64,000 bases of DNA. It comes from Verrucomicrobiaceae bacterium. GTDB lineage: Bacteria; Verrucomicrobiota; Verrucomicrobiia; Verrucomicrobiales; Verrucomicrobiaceae. The first letter of the stretch is position 1. Each line of letters starts with the position of its first letter. The DNA lies in assembly GCA_019694165.1 (NCBI GenBank), contig JAIBCL010000004.1:1-64000 (forward strand). The letters run 5' to 3'. A program made the position numbers and the translations under genes. Positions 36,601 to 44,945 of this stretch are shown here, piece by piece. The notes below the pieces were generated by a model. That model was not told the DNA's origin and did no database searches. It worked only from the letters and a program-made list of their open reading frames with translations.

Positions 36601-37644
36601 CCCACCAGCTACTCCCCGATCGGCGGTGGCTTGGTGCAGTACAACACCAACGTGAACCATAACCTCTCGGTGGGCACTCAAATCTGGGTGGACGTGCCCG
36701 TCATCGGCACACCGGTGTATGATGCTGAATACACCATTGCCTCGATGACCGACGAAGATCACTTCCGCACCTCGAACCAGCCCACCAACCTCAACGGCGG
36801 CACCTATCCCACGCCCTCCGGCTCCACGAACAGCGTGAACATCTGGCCGCTCGTTCCCGCGCCCACCGGTCGCAGCGGCACGGTGAATGTGAACCAGAGC
36901 ACCTTCGTGCTGGGCTCCACCGAGTCCACGCTCACCCAGTCGCCGCTCAACGCGCCAACGGTCTTCAACTTCTTCTTCCCGGACTACAAATTCCCCGGCT
37001 CGCTGTCGAACACGGGCTTGGACTCCCCCGAGTTCCAGCTCACCACGGATACGAACGTGATGAACCTCACCAACAGTCTGACGAACATGTTTCTCAGCAC
37101 TGGCGGCGGCAACGGCAACCTCAACGGCCTGAGCAGCTTCAACGCTGGCGGCGGCTCCGTGGTGCTCGACATCGGCAACTACATGACGGACGCCAAGACT
37201 GCGGACGGCGGCATACCCGGCCTCATCGACGAACTCTCGAATCTCCTCGTCGGCGGGCCGCTTCAGGCCGCCACGAAGACCGCCATCATCAACTTCGTCA
37301 CTGGCAGAAAGATCTCGGGCATCAGCACGGGTAATCCCTGCACCATCACCACGTCGGGAGATCATGTGCTCAAGACCGGAGACTCGGTCACCATCGCCGG
37401 CGTGACGGGCGGCACGTTCAGCCCCGCGATCAACGGCACATACACCGTCACCGTGCCGGTGGGCAGCACCACCACCTTCACTGTGCCGGTGAACTGCACC
37501 AGCATCTCCGGCCTAAATCTCACCAATGCCTATGCGCCGCAAAACCTGCCCTACACTGCCGGCAGCAACCAGCTCAAGCGCGACCGGGTGCGCGCCATCA
37601 TCCACCTCATTGTCACTTCGGCCGAGTACGCCGTGCAGAAATAG
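30685..37644 (+). CDS. Giant secreted DUF1800 protein with PA14, Ig-like, CHRD and HGLTTGD-repeat modules
   Basis: Encodes 2319 residues; the start could be 30685, 30694 or 30706, and a signal-like segment MLPLLFASCLAANTASA lies at about 27-43. In order: Ca-binding-like repeats (DGDADGDGVKNKDE, DTDGDGAADWAE), a Calx-beta-like stretch, PA14 (about 332-570: FSVRWTGKVLPQYSETYYF, DDSAKVWVDGKLLID), a putative Ig domain (GLALNSATGEITGTPTTAG), a second PA14-like domain, CHRD (about 848-975) and DUF1800 (about 1008 to the end: ARFLNQATYGAS, HPNENYAREIMQLFSVGL, CRQLIQRFVTSDPSP, VTSAEYAVQK). Eight FCCH-like HGLTTGD repeats interrupt these domains. DUF1800 proteins are exported and paired with DUF1501, as here; their activity is unknown. 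No frameshift was seen. Confidence 0.9.
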   Translation: MPSMKTHMLRLDPDTQPAFSRTTKTKMLPLLFASCLAANTASAVIDNSITQGIWRLKYGVTEAQMADSNWLDGDADGDGVKNKDEVAAGTNPFSAGSVVKIKSITIDGSGNVSLVFPTETDKQYVVQGATSLPTFASIGVTWVGTGGDKTLTFAKGGNKFFRVLVQDLDTDGDGAADWAETVAGYNKNSSTSHGTTNDKDSLTAAIPGSNVITVKVTKSSARQPSDSTSAPVETGSITISRGGSLKFNTLVVPIQKSGTAVEGTDYDGLVSSVTFSGKTTDVVLAVNPKYNTARKSNVTAIVQVLEGSGYTLGASNSGAVVINPAGLALGTGLTGQYHNESSTSYATNQTVFNGAAEMTRVDATIDFNGIASMALGSPCTVTTNAAHGLTTGDSITIAGVVGGSFSPALVNGAVATTATVTGPTTFTIPLNCIVVPTSLLTASVLGTNGPNGWGRVGGPTGMTPPSASTAFSVRWTGKVLPQYSETYYFDFRSDDSAKVWVDGKLLIDRWQSQGSAEFVNSITLKAGVLYDIQIDYLNISGNAEARLYWWSSSQVKQIIPQSRLFPAAPVANQATHITSSVSAVGYTGEPFYYKLLTAAINGAVTYAVDPTSGPLPPGLALNSATGEITGTPTTAGAYNVAVNATNVAAGTVTGSSVIDFTIYPTGAVTREKGAGYATADGTIPVLDDDTEYPNNTLRRLRGYIVPPKTGNYYFWLAASNKAELWISTDSQYVNRAKRATVTASTGKKTWNAQATQRTSWLKLTAGQKYYFDVLHDTGIDADDYVNVGWCQDDVGTRIATSADPNPNGDLTTIPNGGAALPGYPYSGTVPGYLCQPYDYPALAPATGSLYAANLGPQADAVTQASGSANIRVNAAGTQATLYFNYQNLTTARTQYHLHVDGYVDGGNVTHTQGEIVFDLDDVDSFHPELKTADGGYIWNFDALGSFLNPGSDTLLGALQKGKVYLNIHSAMKPGGEIRGTLNLVEGSQTPPDASQYPAPSFTDDHGTDAGAARFLNQATYGASPTDVAYVKANGFSAWIDDQLTKPVSRTSGDVVAGITADINTPYPSTLFTDAWWKYSITGADQLRQRLAFALSEILVVSWANNTGPLQNNGRILADYYDNLVDYCLPTSGVTNSGNFRGILKAVTLTPAMGLYLDMRGNEKGDDTVGRHPNENYAREIMQLFSVGLNRTWDDGKFVLDSTGSVVPTYTQPNIIGLSALLTGWNYAQANQSNGRAPTNFGPGADYLNPMVLVPSRHELASKLLLNNAMSPAATGQTPRVIIASIGTGSPCTITTNTAHGLTTGDTIVIAGVNSGTFAGGYPAINATFQATVTSPTAFTVPVTCSAAAGLGGTVTGATITPATYGTGGMLPVSGSQADNGVAAYDQYGLNELDLAIDNIVANDNVGPYICRQLIQRFVTSDPSPGYLYRVVQKFKDNGSGVRGDMAAVIRQILLDGEARGNPAATGNPPSTANFGKQREPMLRLTGPARAFPAAGYPGASYTQLTGVNAHKLRIVTGSANDFSSSFNVSLDFRGNYSPANQTLTPGNVPTSTTYAVQATLPIAATHLDISSIGTGNPTVITCAKPHGLGLSGTKTVWPTGLCGVFSATINTGVTATMTGANTFTLPINTTKVFQIASIAVGTPCVVTTTAPHGLAAGDTSGVTINGVTGGTFSGGATSINGTTFTVTNTGTNTFTVKVGTNNVTCSVAPTGYTTWRQCSNPCLVTTQVPHGLTTGDSVTFANISGGSFTPALNGSTAFPVTVVDSTSFTVASSCAVHSTPNTGNIVGGNTLDVNATGMVNATYSQAAGSTTMTVNTAGPQTDVVVPGTGGATIKSKVYLTVLSRSSSLALTSMAINTNPVQITKAGHGLSSGDTVTISGVTGGSFSSNGFTGVGAINKTHTVTVIDANTFSVPVALGATAPTAAGTAVGTFGSQAADGIYVVQTTPTGSSFTVTTADTPTAARSGNVLIPKIPTSYSPIGGGLVQYNTNVNHNLSVGTQIWVDVPVIGTPVYDAEYTIASMTDEDHFRTSNQPTNLNGGTYPTPSGSTNSVNIWPLVPAPTGRSGTVNVNQSTFVLGSTESTLTQSPLNAPTVFNFFFPDYKFPGSLSNTGLDSPEFQLTTDTNVMNLTNSLTNMFLSTGGGNGNLNGLSSFNAGGGSVVLDIGNYMTDAKTADGGIPGLIDELSNLLVGGPLQAATKTAIINFVTGRKISGISTGNPCTITTSGDHVLKTGDSVTIAGVTGGTFSPAINGTYTVTVPVGSTTTFTVPVNCTSISGLNLTNAYAPQNLPYTAGSNQLKRDRVRAIIHLIVTSAEYAVQK
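35383..36435 (+). repeat. Block of four HGLTTGD (E1_FCCH-like) protein repeats inside DUF1800
   Basis: Four consecutive units of about 55-75 codons share the pattern G-x-P-C-x-V/I-T, HGL, GD-x-V-x-I-x-G-V-x-G-G-x-F, N-G, T-F-T-V. Further single units lie at about 31790-31985, 34525-34735, 36625-36780 and 37311-37505. The copies differ enough in DNA to rule out recent tandem duplication. The pattern recalls the FCCH-type beta module seen in many phage and surface proteins; that name is by resemblance only. Confidence 0.7.
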
Positions 37645-37668
37645 CAATCCACGAACCAGCCCTGAATC

Positions 37669-39294
37669 ATGAAGACCGAACCTCACTTCAATATCTCTCG
37701 CCGCAGCTTTCTCCGCCGTGCGGCGACAGGTGCAATCGGCGTTTCGGCCGCGGGCAGTTGCTTCCGCGACTTGTACCTGCTGAACTCGGCGATGGCCTAC
37801 GGGTCCTATTCCTTCAGCGACTACAAGGCGCTCGTCTGCATCTTCCTGGCCGGTGGCAATGACGCCAACAACATGATCATCCCGATCATCCCGGAGGAAT
37901 ACGCGAACTACGCGAACGTCCGCACCCCGGTGCTGGCCCTGCCGAATGCCGTGAACGGCAACAACGCCACCGCGCTGGCCCTCAACAAGCTCAACTCCGA
38001 CGGCCACGACTACGGCGTGCATCCGGCGATGTATGAAATCGCGCAGATGTTCAACCAGACGTCCGGATATAACGACATCGGCAAAGTGGCCGCCGTGCTA
38101 AACAGCGGCCCTCTCGTCTATCCCATGACGAAGGCCCAGTACCTCGCCAACACCGTCTCAAAACCCCCGCAGCTCTTCTCCCACGCTGATCAAGTCACCC
38201 AGTGGCAGACGTCCGTCACGGATCTGCCTCCCTCCACCGGCTGGGGTGGGCGCCTGGCCGATGCGCTTCACTCGACAAACCCGCAAAACAGCGGCCTTGA
38301 TGTGCTCTCCACCTGCATCACCATCGCGGGGGCCAACACCTTCCAGATCGGCAGCAGCGTGCAGCAGTACTCCGTGAGCACCGGCGGCGTTGTCTCCGTC
38401 ACCAATCCGAGCAATCCCACCAGTGCCACCGCCGCCCGGCAGGCGACGATGAACGCCATCCTCGGCATCGACAACACCCACAGCAATCCCTACACCGCCA
38501 GCTACGCGAAGGCACTCAAAGGCACCATCGACGCCGGGGCGGGCCTCAGCAGCGCAATCAGTTCTTCCCAGATGTCCTCGTACTGGTCCACCATCAGCAA
38601 CTGGAGCAAGACGGCAACGGCGCATCAGGTCGTCACCCCGAATGGCGGCTCCACCTTCACCTCCAGCCTCATCCAGCAGCTCAAGATGGTGGCGCAGATC
38701 ATTGAGGGCAGCGCCCGCACATCCGGCGTGAGCAACGGCCTGGGCATGAAGCGCCAGATTTTCTTCGTCACCGTCGGCGGCTACGACACGCACACTGGCC
38801 AGACGAACAACCAGTCGGTCAATGGGGTGCCGGCCGTCACCAACGATGCCCAGGTCATCATCGGTTCCCATGCCAACCTGCTCGCTGAAGTCAGCCAGTC
38901 GATTTATTGGTTCATGCAGGCCATCAAGCAGATCGGCGTCACCCAGAGCAAGGCCAATTTCGTCAACAACGTGACCTGCTTCACCGCCAGCGACTTCGGG
39001 CGCACCTTCCCGAGCAACGGCCTCGGCAGCGACCATGGCTGGGGCAATCACCAGTTCGTCGTCGGCGGTGCCGTCAACGGTCAGCGCTCTTTCGGCACCT
39101 TCCCCACGCTCACCGTCGGCGGCCCCGATGACACGAGCACGGGTCGCTGGATTCCGACCACCTCGGTGGACCAGATCGCCGCCACCCTCGCCAAATGGTT
39201 TGGCATGGCCAGCACCGACATGCCGGAACTTCTGCCGAACCTCACCCGCTTCCCCGGCACCTACGGCGGCGGTTACCTCGGGTTCATGACGTGA
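37669..39294 (+). CDS. DUF1501 protein with Tat signal
   Basis: Encodes 541 residues. A twin-arginine-type signal with [19 protein letters not shown] is followed by the DUF1501 start block ([19 protein letters not shown], the usual LxGGNDGxN form). The sulfatase-like alkaline-phosphatase fold is supported by [33 protein letters not shown] (the GRT..NG.GTDHGWG block) and [21 protein letters not shown] near the end. It begins 24 bases after the DUF1800 stop and forms the usual DUF1800-DUF1501 pair. The pair is exported in Verrucomicrobia and Planctomycetes; the substrate is unknown. Confidence 0.92.
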   Translation: MKTEPHFNISRRSFLRRAATGAIGVSAAGSCFRDLYLLNSAMAYGSYSFSDYKALVCIFLAGGNDANNMIIPIIPEEYANYANVRTPVLALPNAVNGNNATALALNKLNSDGHDYGVHPAMYEIAQMFNQTSGYNDIGKVAAVLNSGPLVYPMTKAQYLANTVSKPPQLFSHADQVTQWQTSVTDLPPSTGWGGRLADALHSTNPQNSGLDVLSTCITIAGANTFQIGSSVQQYSVSTGGVVSVTNPSNPTSATAARQATMNAILGIDNTHSNPYTASYAKALKGTIDAGAGLSSAISSSQMSSYWSTISNWSKTATAHQVVTPNGGSTFTSSLIQQLKMVAQIIEGSARTSGVSNGLGMKRQIFFVTVGGYDTHTGQTNNQSVNGVPAVTNDAQVIIGSHANLLAEVSQSIYWFMQAIKQIGVTQSKANFVNNVTCFTASDFGRTFPSNGLGSDHGWGNHQFVVGGAVNGQRSFGTFPTLTVGGPDDTSTGRWIPTTSVDQIAATLAKWFGMASTDMPELLPNLTRFPGTYGGGYLGFMT

Positions 39295-39314
39295 TCCCTG
39301 CGCCTCGCTGCAAC

Positions 39315-40598
39315 ATGCGTTTTCGCTGGTTTCCGGTCTTGGTTCTGGCCGCAGCATCCTTTCTCGCGAAGCCTCCGCCTTTGCGTGCGGATGTGCCGTT
39401 GCCAGCCTGTGTCCTGAGTCCGGGATCCGTCGCCGAAGCCTGGAATGTCATTCGCCTCGCGACGAGCAACGTTGGACGGCTCATCCATGAAGGCAGGCTC
39501 ACCGAAGTGGCCGAGCAGGTCGCCCTGTGCAGCCCTTCCCTGCGCCTGCTCGCTCAGGCACCCGTCGCACCCGAGCAGCATGCGAGACTCAGCGAATTGA
39601 CGGCTCAAGCTTTCCGCCACGTCAATTCCATCGCGCAATCCGGCATGGCGCAGAGCGGCAAGGACGCGGAGCGCTTCTTCGGCGATCTCCAGGCCGTGCT
39701 GCGCGATGCGGGCGCGCTCTTCGATCCGAAGCTCGTCTCCGGCGAGATTTACCAATGCCGCGCACATCCGGATTTCGTCCTGCCCGAGCCGGACAGCCGC
39801 TGCCGCAAGTGCAATGAACCGCTCGTCGTGCGGCGCATTCCCTACAGCTTCATCTACGTACAGCCTGGAGATGCCACGCTCAAGCTCGCCGCCGCCGCTC
39901 CGGCGGCACTGGCTGCGGGCAAGAAAGCAGAGGTCACGCTCAAGCTTGAGACCATCAAAGGCGCGCCGGTGAATCCGGCTGACTTATTGGTGATCCACTC
40001 TCAGCCCGTGCATGTGCTCATCGCCGATACGGCGCTCGGAGATTTTCACGCCACGCACGCCGTCCCTGCCGGCAGGCCGGGTGAGTTCGTGTTTTCGTTC
40101 GAACCCGCAGGTGCGGGACCGTACCGCGTCTGGGCCGACGTGGTGCCCGTTGCCACGGGACTCGAAGAACTGCCCTTCACCGACATCGGCGGCGCGTACG
40201 CGCCGAAGGAGGCGGCCGACAAGGCCGACACGCTCCTGGCCGATGCCGGCGGATTCCACTTCCAGATCGCCTTCGCCGGCGGCAATGGCAGCCAGGTCAC
40301 CGCGCGGCAAATCCAGCTCATGCGCTTGAACGTCACCGATGCCTCCGGCCAGCCCGTCAGACGTCTTGAGCCATTCCTCAACGCCTTCGCCCACGTCACC
40401 GCCATCTACGACGACCACCGCACCGTCCTGCGCCTGCACCCTGCTGGCGGCGACATCCTGCGCGATGACGTGCGCGGCGGTCCCCTGCTCGGCTTCAAAA
40501 TCTACCCGCCCCGCACCGGCTTCGTCCGCTTTTTCTGCCAGGTCCGCATCGACGGCCGCATCGTCACCGCGCCGTTCAGCGTGAATGTCACCGAGTGA
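39315..40598 (+). CDS. Secreted protein with a Cys/His metal-binding-like motif, unknown function
   Basis: Encodes 427 residues from ATG 39315, with a Sec signal (VLVLAAASFLAKPPPLRA). An N-terminal helical part (about 25-145) is followed by YQCRAHPDF and, 14 residues on, CRKCNEP. This resembles the CPMHP...CPKCGM heavy-metal-binding motif found beside metal efflux proteins. The remaining 240 residues are beta-rich and suggest two Ig-like or YtkA-like domains (VHVLIADTALGDFHATH, YRVWADVVP, GFVRFFCQVRIDGRIVTAPF). It follows the DUF1501 gene by 20 bases and is probably in the same transcript. The metal-binding role is inferred from the motif only. Confidence 0.7.
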   Translation: MRFRWFPVLVLAAASFLAKPPPLRADVPLPACVLSPGSVAEAWNVIRLATSNVGRLIHEGRLTEVAEQVALCSPSLRLLAQAPVAPEQHARLSELTAQAFRHVNSIAQSGMAQSGKDAERFFGDLQAVLRDAGALFDPKLVSGEIYQCRAHPDFVLPEPDSRCRKCNEPLVVRRIPYSFIYVQPGDATLKLAAAAPAALAAGKKAEVTLKLETIKGAPVNPADLLVIHSQPVHVLIADTALGDFHATHAVPAGRPGEFVFSFEPAGAGPYRVWADVVPVATGLEELPFTDIGGAYAPKEAADKADTLLADAGGFHFQIAFAGGNGSQVTARQIQLMRLNVTDASGQPVRRLEPFLNAFAHVTAIYDDHRTVLRLHPAGGDILRDDVRGGPLLGFKIYPPRTGFVRFFCQVRIDGRIVTAPFSVNVTE

Positions 40599-40642
40599 TC
40601 CTCGCCGGTTGCGCACACAGCATCGCCGGCTAGCATCCGGAC

Positions 40643-41011
40643 GTGCTCCAGATCGTATTCAATGAAATCTCCGCCGCTGAACTCTCCCGCCTGCCCGTGC
40701 AGGTGCAGTTTCAGCTCCTCGAAGCCCTGAACATCCAGCCCGACGGCATCGACGATGAATCTCTGGCCGGGCGATTCGGCACGCTCGAGCGCCACGGCAA
40801 GAAGCTCTACCGCTGCCGCGCCGGCGAATACCGCATCTACTTCGCGGTGAACGACGGCATGGTCCGCATCCACCGCGTGGTCCACAAAAACACCTTCCAG
40901 GATTTTCTCGTCCGCAGCAATCTCGCCGGCGGAGAGGACGAGGTGCTGGCCCAGTCGAAGCACTTCTGGCAGCTCATCGACGAAGGCGCGAAGACGCTGA
41001 AGCTGGCGTGA
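40643..41011 (+). CDS. RelE/ParE-fold protein, apparently without an antitoxin
   Basis: Encodes 122 residues from a GTG start. The core has the RelE/ParE pattern: a helical hairpin, then LERHGKKLYRCRAGEYRIYFAVNDGMVRIHRVVHKNTFQDFLV, strands with basic residues (Arg in RCRAGEYRIYF). A C-terminal helix (VLAQSKHFWQLIDE) extends beyond a minimal toxin. RelE proteins cut mRNA on ribosomes and ParE proteins act on gyrase; the family here is often called a cytotoxic translational repressor by similarity. No antitoxin gene is beside it (the neighbours are a secreted protein and an aminotransferase), so it may not act as a toxin. Confidence 0.7.
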   Translation: MLQIVFNEISAAELSRLPVQVQFQLLEALNIQPDGIDDESLAGRFGTLERHGKKLYRCRAGEYRIYFAVNDGMVRIHRVVHKNTFQDFLVRSNLAGGEDEVLAQSKHFWQLIDEGAKTLKLA

Positions 41012-41044
41012 CGGATGGGGATTCAATTCAAGGAATCCTTCCCC

Positions 41045-42220
41045 ATGCCTTCTTCCAACGTCATCGCCTCTGAATCCGCCCGCCTCGACGCCTTCCCCGT
41101 CGCGCGCGAGCATATCTTCATGGCACACGCAGGGGTGACCGTGCTGCCCCGTTGCGCGGCGCGGGCGATGCAGGAGTACATCGAGCATTCGTGCGTGCAG
41201 CACCAGGAGTTCGCGGATGCCTACCGCATGGTGAATGAGACGCGCAGGATCGCCGCTGATTTCATCGGGGCAAGGGCGTCCGAGATTTCGCTGCTGGGTC
41301 CCACGTCGCTCGGACTGAGCCTCGTGGCCAATGGCATCCCCTGGCAACCCGGCGACGAAGTCCTCTGCTATCACGACGACTACCCGGCCAATGTGTACCC
41401 GTGGATGGATCTGCGCCGGCGCGGCGTGAGCGTGCGCTTTCTCCAGCCGGAGAATCCGGGCGAGATTACTCCGGAGCTGATGGAGCGCTCGCTCTCCTCA
41501 AAGACGCGGCTCGTCGCGCTCGCGTCCTGCCATTTCTTCACCGGCTGCCGCATCGATGTGGATGCCATCGGCCGCCTGCTGCGCTCCCGCGGCGTCTTGT
41601 TCTGCCTCGATGCCATCCAGACGCTCGGCGCCTTCGAGACACGGGTGGACCACGTCGATTTCCTCTCCGCCGACGCGCACAAATGGCTGCTCGGCCCCAT
41701 GGCCGCCGGCATCTTTTTCGTGCGCGAAGAGCATCACGAGCTGCTCCGGCCCACGCTTCTCGGCGCGTGGAATGTGAAGTCGCCCAACTTCGTGGCGCAG
41801 GACGAAGTGGTGTTTGAAAAAGGCGGCAGGCGCTATGAGCCGGGCGTGCTGAACATGGCAGGCATCCTCGGCATGAGGGCGTCCATGGAGATGCTCGCCC
41901 GGGCTGGGATCGCAAACATCAGCCGCCGCCTGCTGGAACTGAAGGCGCATCTCATCGCCCGCCTCGAGCCGCTCGGCTTTCACATCTTGCCCCCGGCATC
42001 AGGACCGCATGTTTCAGGCATCACCACCGTGTGGCGTGACGCGGATTCCAGTCCTCCGGTGGAGCGAGTCTTCGAGCACCTCGCCGCGAACAATGTGATC
42101 ATCTCCCTGCGCCACAACCGGCAGGGGAAGGCCCATCTGCGCTTCAGCCCGCATTTCTACAACACGGAAGCCGAGGTCGATCGCGTGGCCGCCTTGATTT
42201 CCGAGGCCCCGCTCGGTTGA
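41045..42220 (+). CDS. Class V aminotransferase (cysteine desulfurase/isopenicillin epimerase-like)
   Basis: Encodes 391 residues from ATG 41045 (an in-frame ATG at 41015 adds ten). The PLP fold is clear: HIFMAHAGVTVLPRCAA at the start, LLGPTSLGLSLVANGI, a candidate PLP-stacking region in VLCYHDDYPANVYPW, Asp/Gln in CLDAIQTLGAF and the PLP lysine in SADAHKWLLGPMAAGIFFVRE. The catalytic cysteine loop of true IscS/NifS desulfurases is not evident, so another class V reaction (epimerase or lyase) is as likely. It follows the RelE-like gene by 33 bases on the same strand. Confidence 0.85.
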   Translation: MPSSNVIASESARLDAFPVAREHIFMAHAGVTVLPRCAARAMQEYIEHSCVQHQEFADAYRMVNETRRIAADFIGARASEISLLGPTSLGLSLVANGIPWQPGDEVLCYHDDYPANVYPWMDLRRRGVSVRFLQPENPGEITPELMERSLSSKTRLVALASCHFFTGCRIDVDAIGRLLRSRGVLFCLDAIQTLGAFETRVDHVDFLSADAHKWLLGPMAAGIFFVREEHHELLRPTLLGAWNVKSPNFVAQDEVVFEKGGRRYEPGVLNMAGILGMRASMEMLARAGIANISRRLLELKAHLIARLEPLGFHILPPASGPHVSGITTVWRDADSSPPVERVFEHLAANNVIISLRHNRQGKAHLRFSPHFYNTEAEVDRVAALISEAPLG

Positions 42221-42260
42221 AAATCGGCTTGCGGATCGTCCGTCAAGAACGCACACCGGC

Positions 42261-43817
42261 TTACAGCAGCCGCGCCCCCGCCTCCGCGAGCGGGCTGCGC
42301 TCGCCCTTCACCAGCGGGATGTGCGCGGCGAAAGACTGCCCGCGCATACGCTGGCGCGTATAGACCAGCCCGTTGCTGCGGCTGTCAACGTAGGGGTTGT
42401 CGATCTGGCCGGGATCACCCACGAGCGCGAGCTTCGAACCGCGTGACATTCGGGTGACAACGGTTTTCGCCTCCAGAGGAGTGAGCTGCTGCGCTTCGTC
42501 GAGAATGAAAAAGCGATCCGGAATCGAGCGCCCACGAATGTAACAAAGCGCCTCGATTTCCAGCACTCCCTGCTGGATGAGCGGATCATATGGAGTGAGC
42601 GGCACACCGGCCACCCCGGTGGGCGCATCCGCCGTGAAGCGGTTCTTTTTCCGCGCCGGTCCTTGTCTGTCGTCCACGGGCCTGAGCAGCAGATCGAGCG
42701 CATCATAGATGGGCTGCAGCCACGGGCGCATCTTGTCCTGCAACGTTCCCGGCAGGAAACCCACCGTCTGCCCCATCGCCACGATGGGGCGGCTCACTGT
42801 CAGGCCCGCATAATCACGCGCCAGCACCTGATGCAGCGCAGCGGCCACGGCGAGCAGCGTCTTGCCCGTGCCGGCCTGGCCGTAGCAAGTGACGAGCGTG
42901 ATCTCGGGACTGAGCAGCGCATCCAGCAGGCACTGCTGCCCCAGGTTCATCGGCTTGATCGCGCGTCCGCTCATGAGGCGGATGCACTCCGGCACATGCA
43001 GGCGGACAAACTCGCCGGCCGCGCCCAGCCGCGCGGGCATCGTGGCCTTCTCACCGGCCACGAGGAGCACGTACTCGTTCACCACGAGCCTGCGCGTGCG
43101 CTCCGCGGGCATCGCAAGGCGTCCGGAGCTGGCGTACCTCTGCAATTCATGCGGCGTCACCTCGATGCGGACGATGTCGTAGTTGGCCACTTCGCGCGGC
43201 TCCACCTTGTCGTGCAGGTAGTCCTCGCAGTCGATCGAGATCGCGCGCGCCTTGAGCTGCATGTTCAGGTCCTTGCTCACCAGGACCACCGGCCCGTCCA
43301 GCTTCTCCCTCAGCCACAGCGTGCAGGCGAGGATGCGGTGATCCGTCTTGTCCAGCGCCGGAAAAATCCGCATGAACTGCCGTAGCCCCGGCACGCGCTG
43401 TGCCTGATCCGGATCGTAGATCACCACGCGCACTGAACCGCCGCCCGGCGTGGGCACACCCTCGGTCACCGACGCTCCGCCGGCCTGAAAGAGCTTCATC
43501 AGCGCTCGGTGTACTTCGCGCGCATTCGCACCGCGCTCGCTCATCTCGTTCTTGAACCTGTCCAGTTCGCTGAGTACGTCCACCGGGATGCATACGTCGT
43601 GCTCGGCAAAGCGCTCGACGCAGGCAGGATCGTGCAGCAGCACGTTCGTATCGAGCACGAAGGTCTTCACCCCTGCCGCGGTCACACGCATACGACCCGG
43701 CGCGAGGCGGGGTCTGGACCGTTGTCTCTTCCCACCGGCAGCAGCGGAGGCCAGGGCTGCATCGGGGGACGGACTTAAAGCGGGGGCAACGCCCGAAGGA
43801 TGATCGTCTCGGTCCAT
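42261..43817 (-). CDS. PhoH-family ATPase with N-terminal PIN domain (PhoH2/YlaK-like)
   Basis: Encodes 518 residues; ATG 43691 is an alternative start that removes a low-complexity leader. A PIN domain (about 50-190: FVLDTNVLLHDPACVERFAEHD, LDKTDHRILACTLWLR, VLVSKDLNMQLKARA) is followed by PhoH with Walker A YGQAGTGKT, SRPIVAMGQTVGFLPGTLQDKM, Walker B RFFILDEAQQLTP and LVGDPGQIDNPYVDSRSNGL. PhoH2 proteins are ATP-driven RNA helicase/ribonucleases. No VapB-like antitoxin precedes it. It is convergent with the aminotransferase. Confidence 0.93.
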   Translation of the reverse strand: MDRDDHPSGVAPALSPSPDAALASAAAGGKRQRSRPRLAPGRMRVTAAGVKTFVLDTNVLLHDPACVERFAEHDVCIPVDVLSELDRFKNEMSERGANAREVHRALMKLFQAGGASVTEGVPTPGGGSVRVVIYDPDQAQRVPGLRQFMRIFPALDKTDHRILACTLWLREKLDGPVVLVSKDLNMQLKARAISIDCEDYLHDKVEPREVANYDIVRIEVTPHELQRYASSGRLAMPAERTRRLVVNEYVLLVAGEKATMPARLGAAGEFVRLHVPECIRLMSGRAIKPMNLGQQCLLDALLSPEITLVTCYGQAGTGKTLLAVAAALHQVLARDYAGLTVSRPIVAMGQTVGFLPGTLQDKMRPWLQPIYDALDLLLRPVDDRQGPARKKNRFTADAPTGVAGVPLTPYDPLIQQGVLEIEALCYIRGRSIPDRFFILDEAQQLTPLEAKTVVTRMSRGSKLALVGDPGQIDNPYVDSRSNGLVYTRQRMRGQSFAAHIPLVKGERSPLAEAGARLL

Positions 43818-44042
43818 GTCATGCGAAGGATGGTTGCACGCTGCGCGCGTGCCGGAGCGGCAACCGCCCCCGCGTCAGCCTGGGGGATGTCGATTTATCC
43901 AAATTACCGCTTCGGAGTTTCAAACCGCTGGAGTGATGCACAATCGAATCAGAAAACGATTGTTTGGCAAGACATTCCATCTTTGGGTTCAAAATCACTG
44001 CACCGCAATGTGACAGAGCACAAAGAAACACACATCACCAAC

Positions 44043-44837
44043 ATGACACGCGCCACATTTCTCCTGTTCCTCCTGTCCCTGGCGTTCTCCCTCTGCGCCG
44101 CAGACTCGCCAAAGCTGCCGGCGAAGGAGAACTTCCATCTCTTTCTCCTCCTGGGTCAGTCAAACATGGCTGGCCGGGGAACGGTGGAAGAGCAGGACAA
44201 GACACCGCATCCGCGCGTGCTGATGCTCAGTAAATCCGGCGAATGGGTGCCGGCCATTGATCCGATGCACTTCGACAAACCCACGGCAGGTGTCGGACTC
44301 GGCAAGACGTTTGGCACCCTCATCGCCGAAGCCAATCCCGGCGTGACCATCGGCCTCATTCCCTGTGCGGTCGGCGGTTCTCCCATTGATGCATGGAAGC
44401 CCGGTGAGTTTTATCCGCCCACCAAAAGCCATCCGTGGGATGATGCGATGAAGCGTGCAGCTCTCGCGCTGCCGTCCGGAACACTGAAGGGCATCCTCTG
44501 GCATCAAGGCGAGGCCGATTCCACCGATGCGCTGGCACCCACCTACGAGGCAAAGCTGCACGATCTCATAGCACGCCTTCGCAAGGAGCTGAGCGCGCCC
44601 GATGTCCCCTTCATCGCCGGTCAGTTGGGCGTGTTTTCCGACGCGCCGTGGAACGAGCCCAAGAAAACCGTCGATGCCGCACATCGCGCCTTGTCGTCCA
44701 AAGTGCCGCACACCGCTTTCGTTTCAGCCGAGGGCCTGCATCATCGAGGTGACAAGGTTCACTTCGATTCGCCCTCTTATCGCGAATTGGGCAGACGTTA
44801 CACCGAGGCATTCAAGAAGCTGAGCGGCTCGAAGTAG
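44043..44837 (+). CDS. Secreted SGNH-type carbohydrate acetyl esterase (sialate O-acetylesterase/CE6-like)
   Basis: Encodes 264 residues from ATG 44043 with a Sec signal (FLLFLLSLAFSLCAA). Family blocks: FLLLGQSNMAGRG (nucleophile Ser), IGLIPCAVGGSPIDAW, GILWHQGEADS and the Asp/His end block DKVHFDSPSYRELGRRY. These enzymes remove acetyl groups from plant glycans or sialic acids. It stands upstream of the large secreted glycosidase, and the two may act together on an acetylated polysaccharide; the substrate is not shown. Confidence 0.88.
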   Translation: MTRATFLLFLLSLAFSLCAADSPKLPAKENFHLFLLLGQSNMAGRGTVEEQDKTPHPRVLMLSKSGEWVPAIDPMHFDKPTAGVGLGKTFGTLIAEANPGVTIGLIPCAVGGSPIDAWKPGEFYPPTKSHPWDDAMKRAALALPSGTLKGILWHQGEADSTDALAPTYEAKLHDLIARLRKELSAPDVPFIAGQLGVFSDAPWNEPKKTVDAAHRALSSKVPHTAFVSAEGLHHRGDKVHFDSPSYRELGRRYTEAFKKLSGSK

Positions 44838-44945
44838 TCGCGTCATTTCATGACTGGCGCTCGTGCCGACAGACGCGAGGCAAGATGAACGCTTTTTCAT
44901 CTGCCTTTCATCAAGCGTTCAGATTGCTCTCAGACAGGTGGTTCC

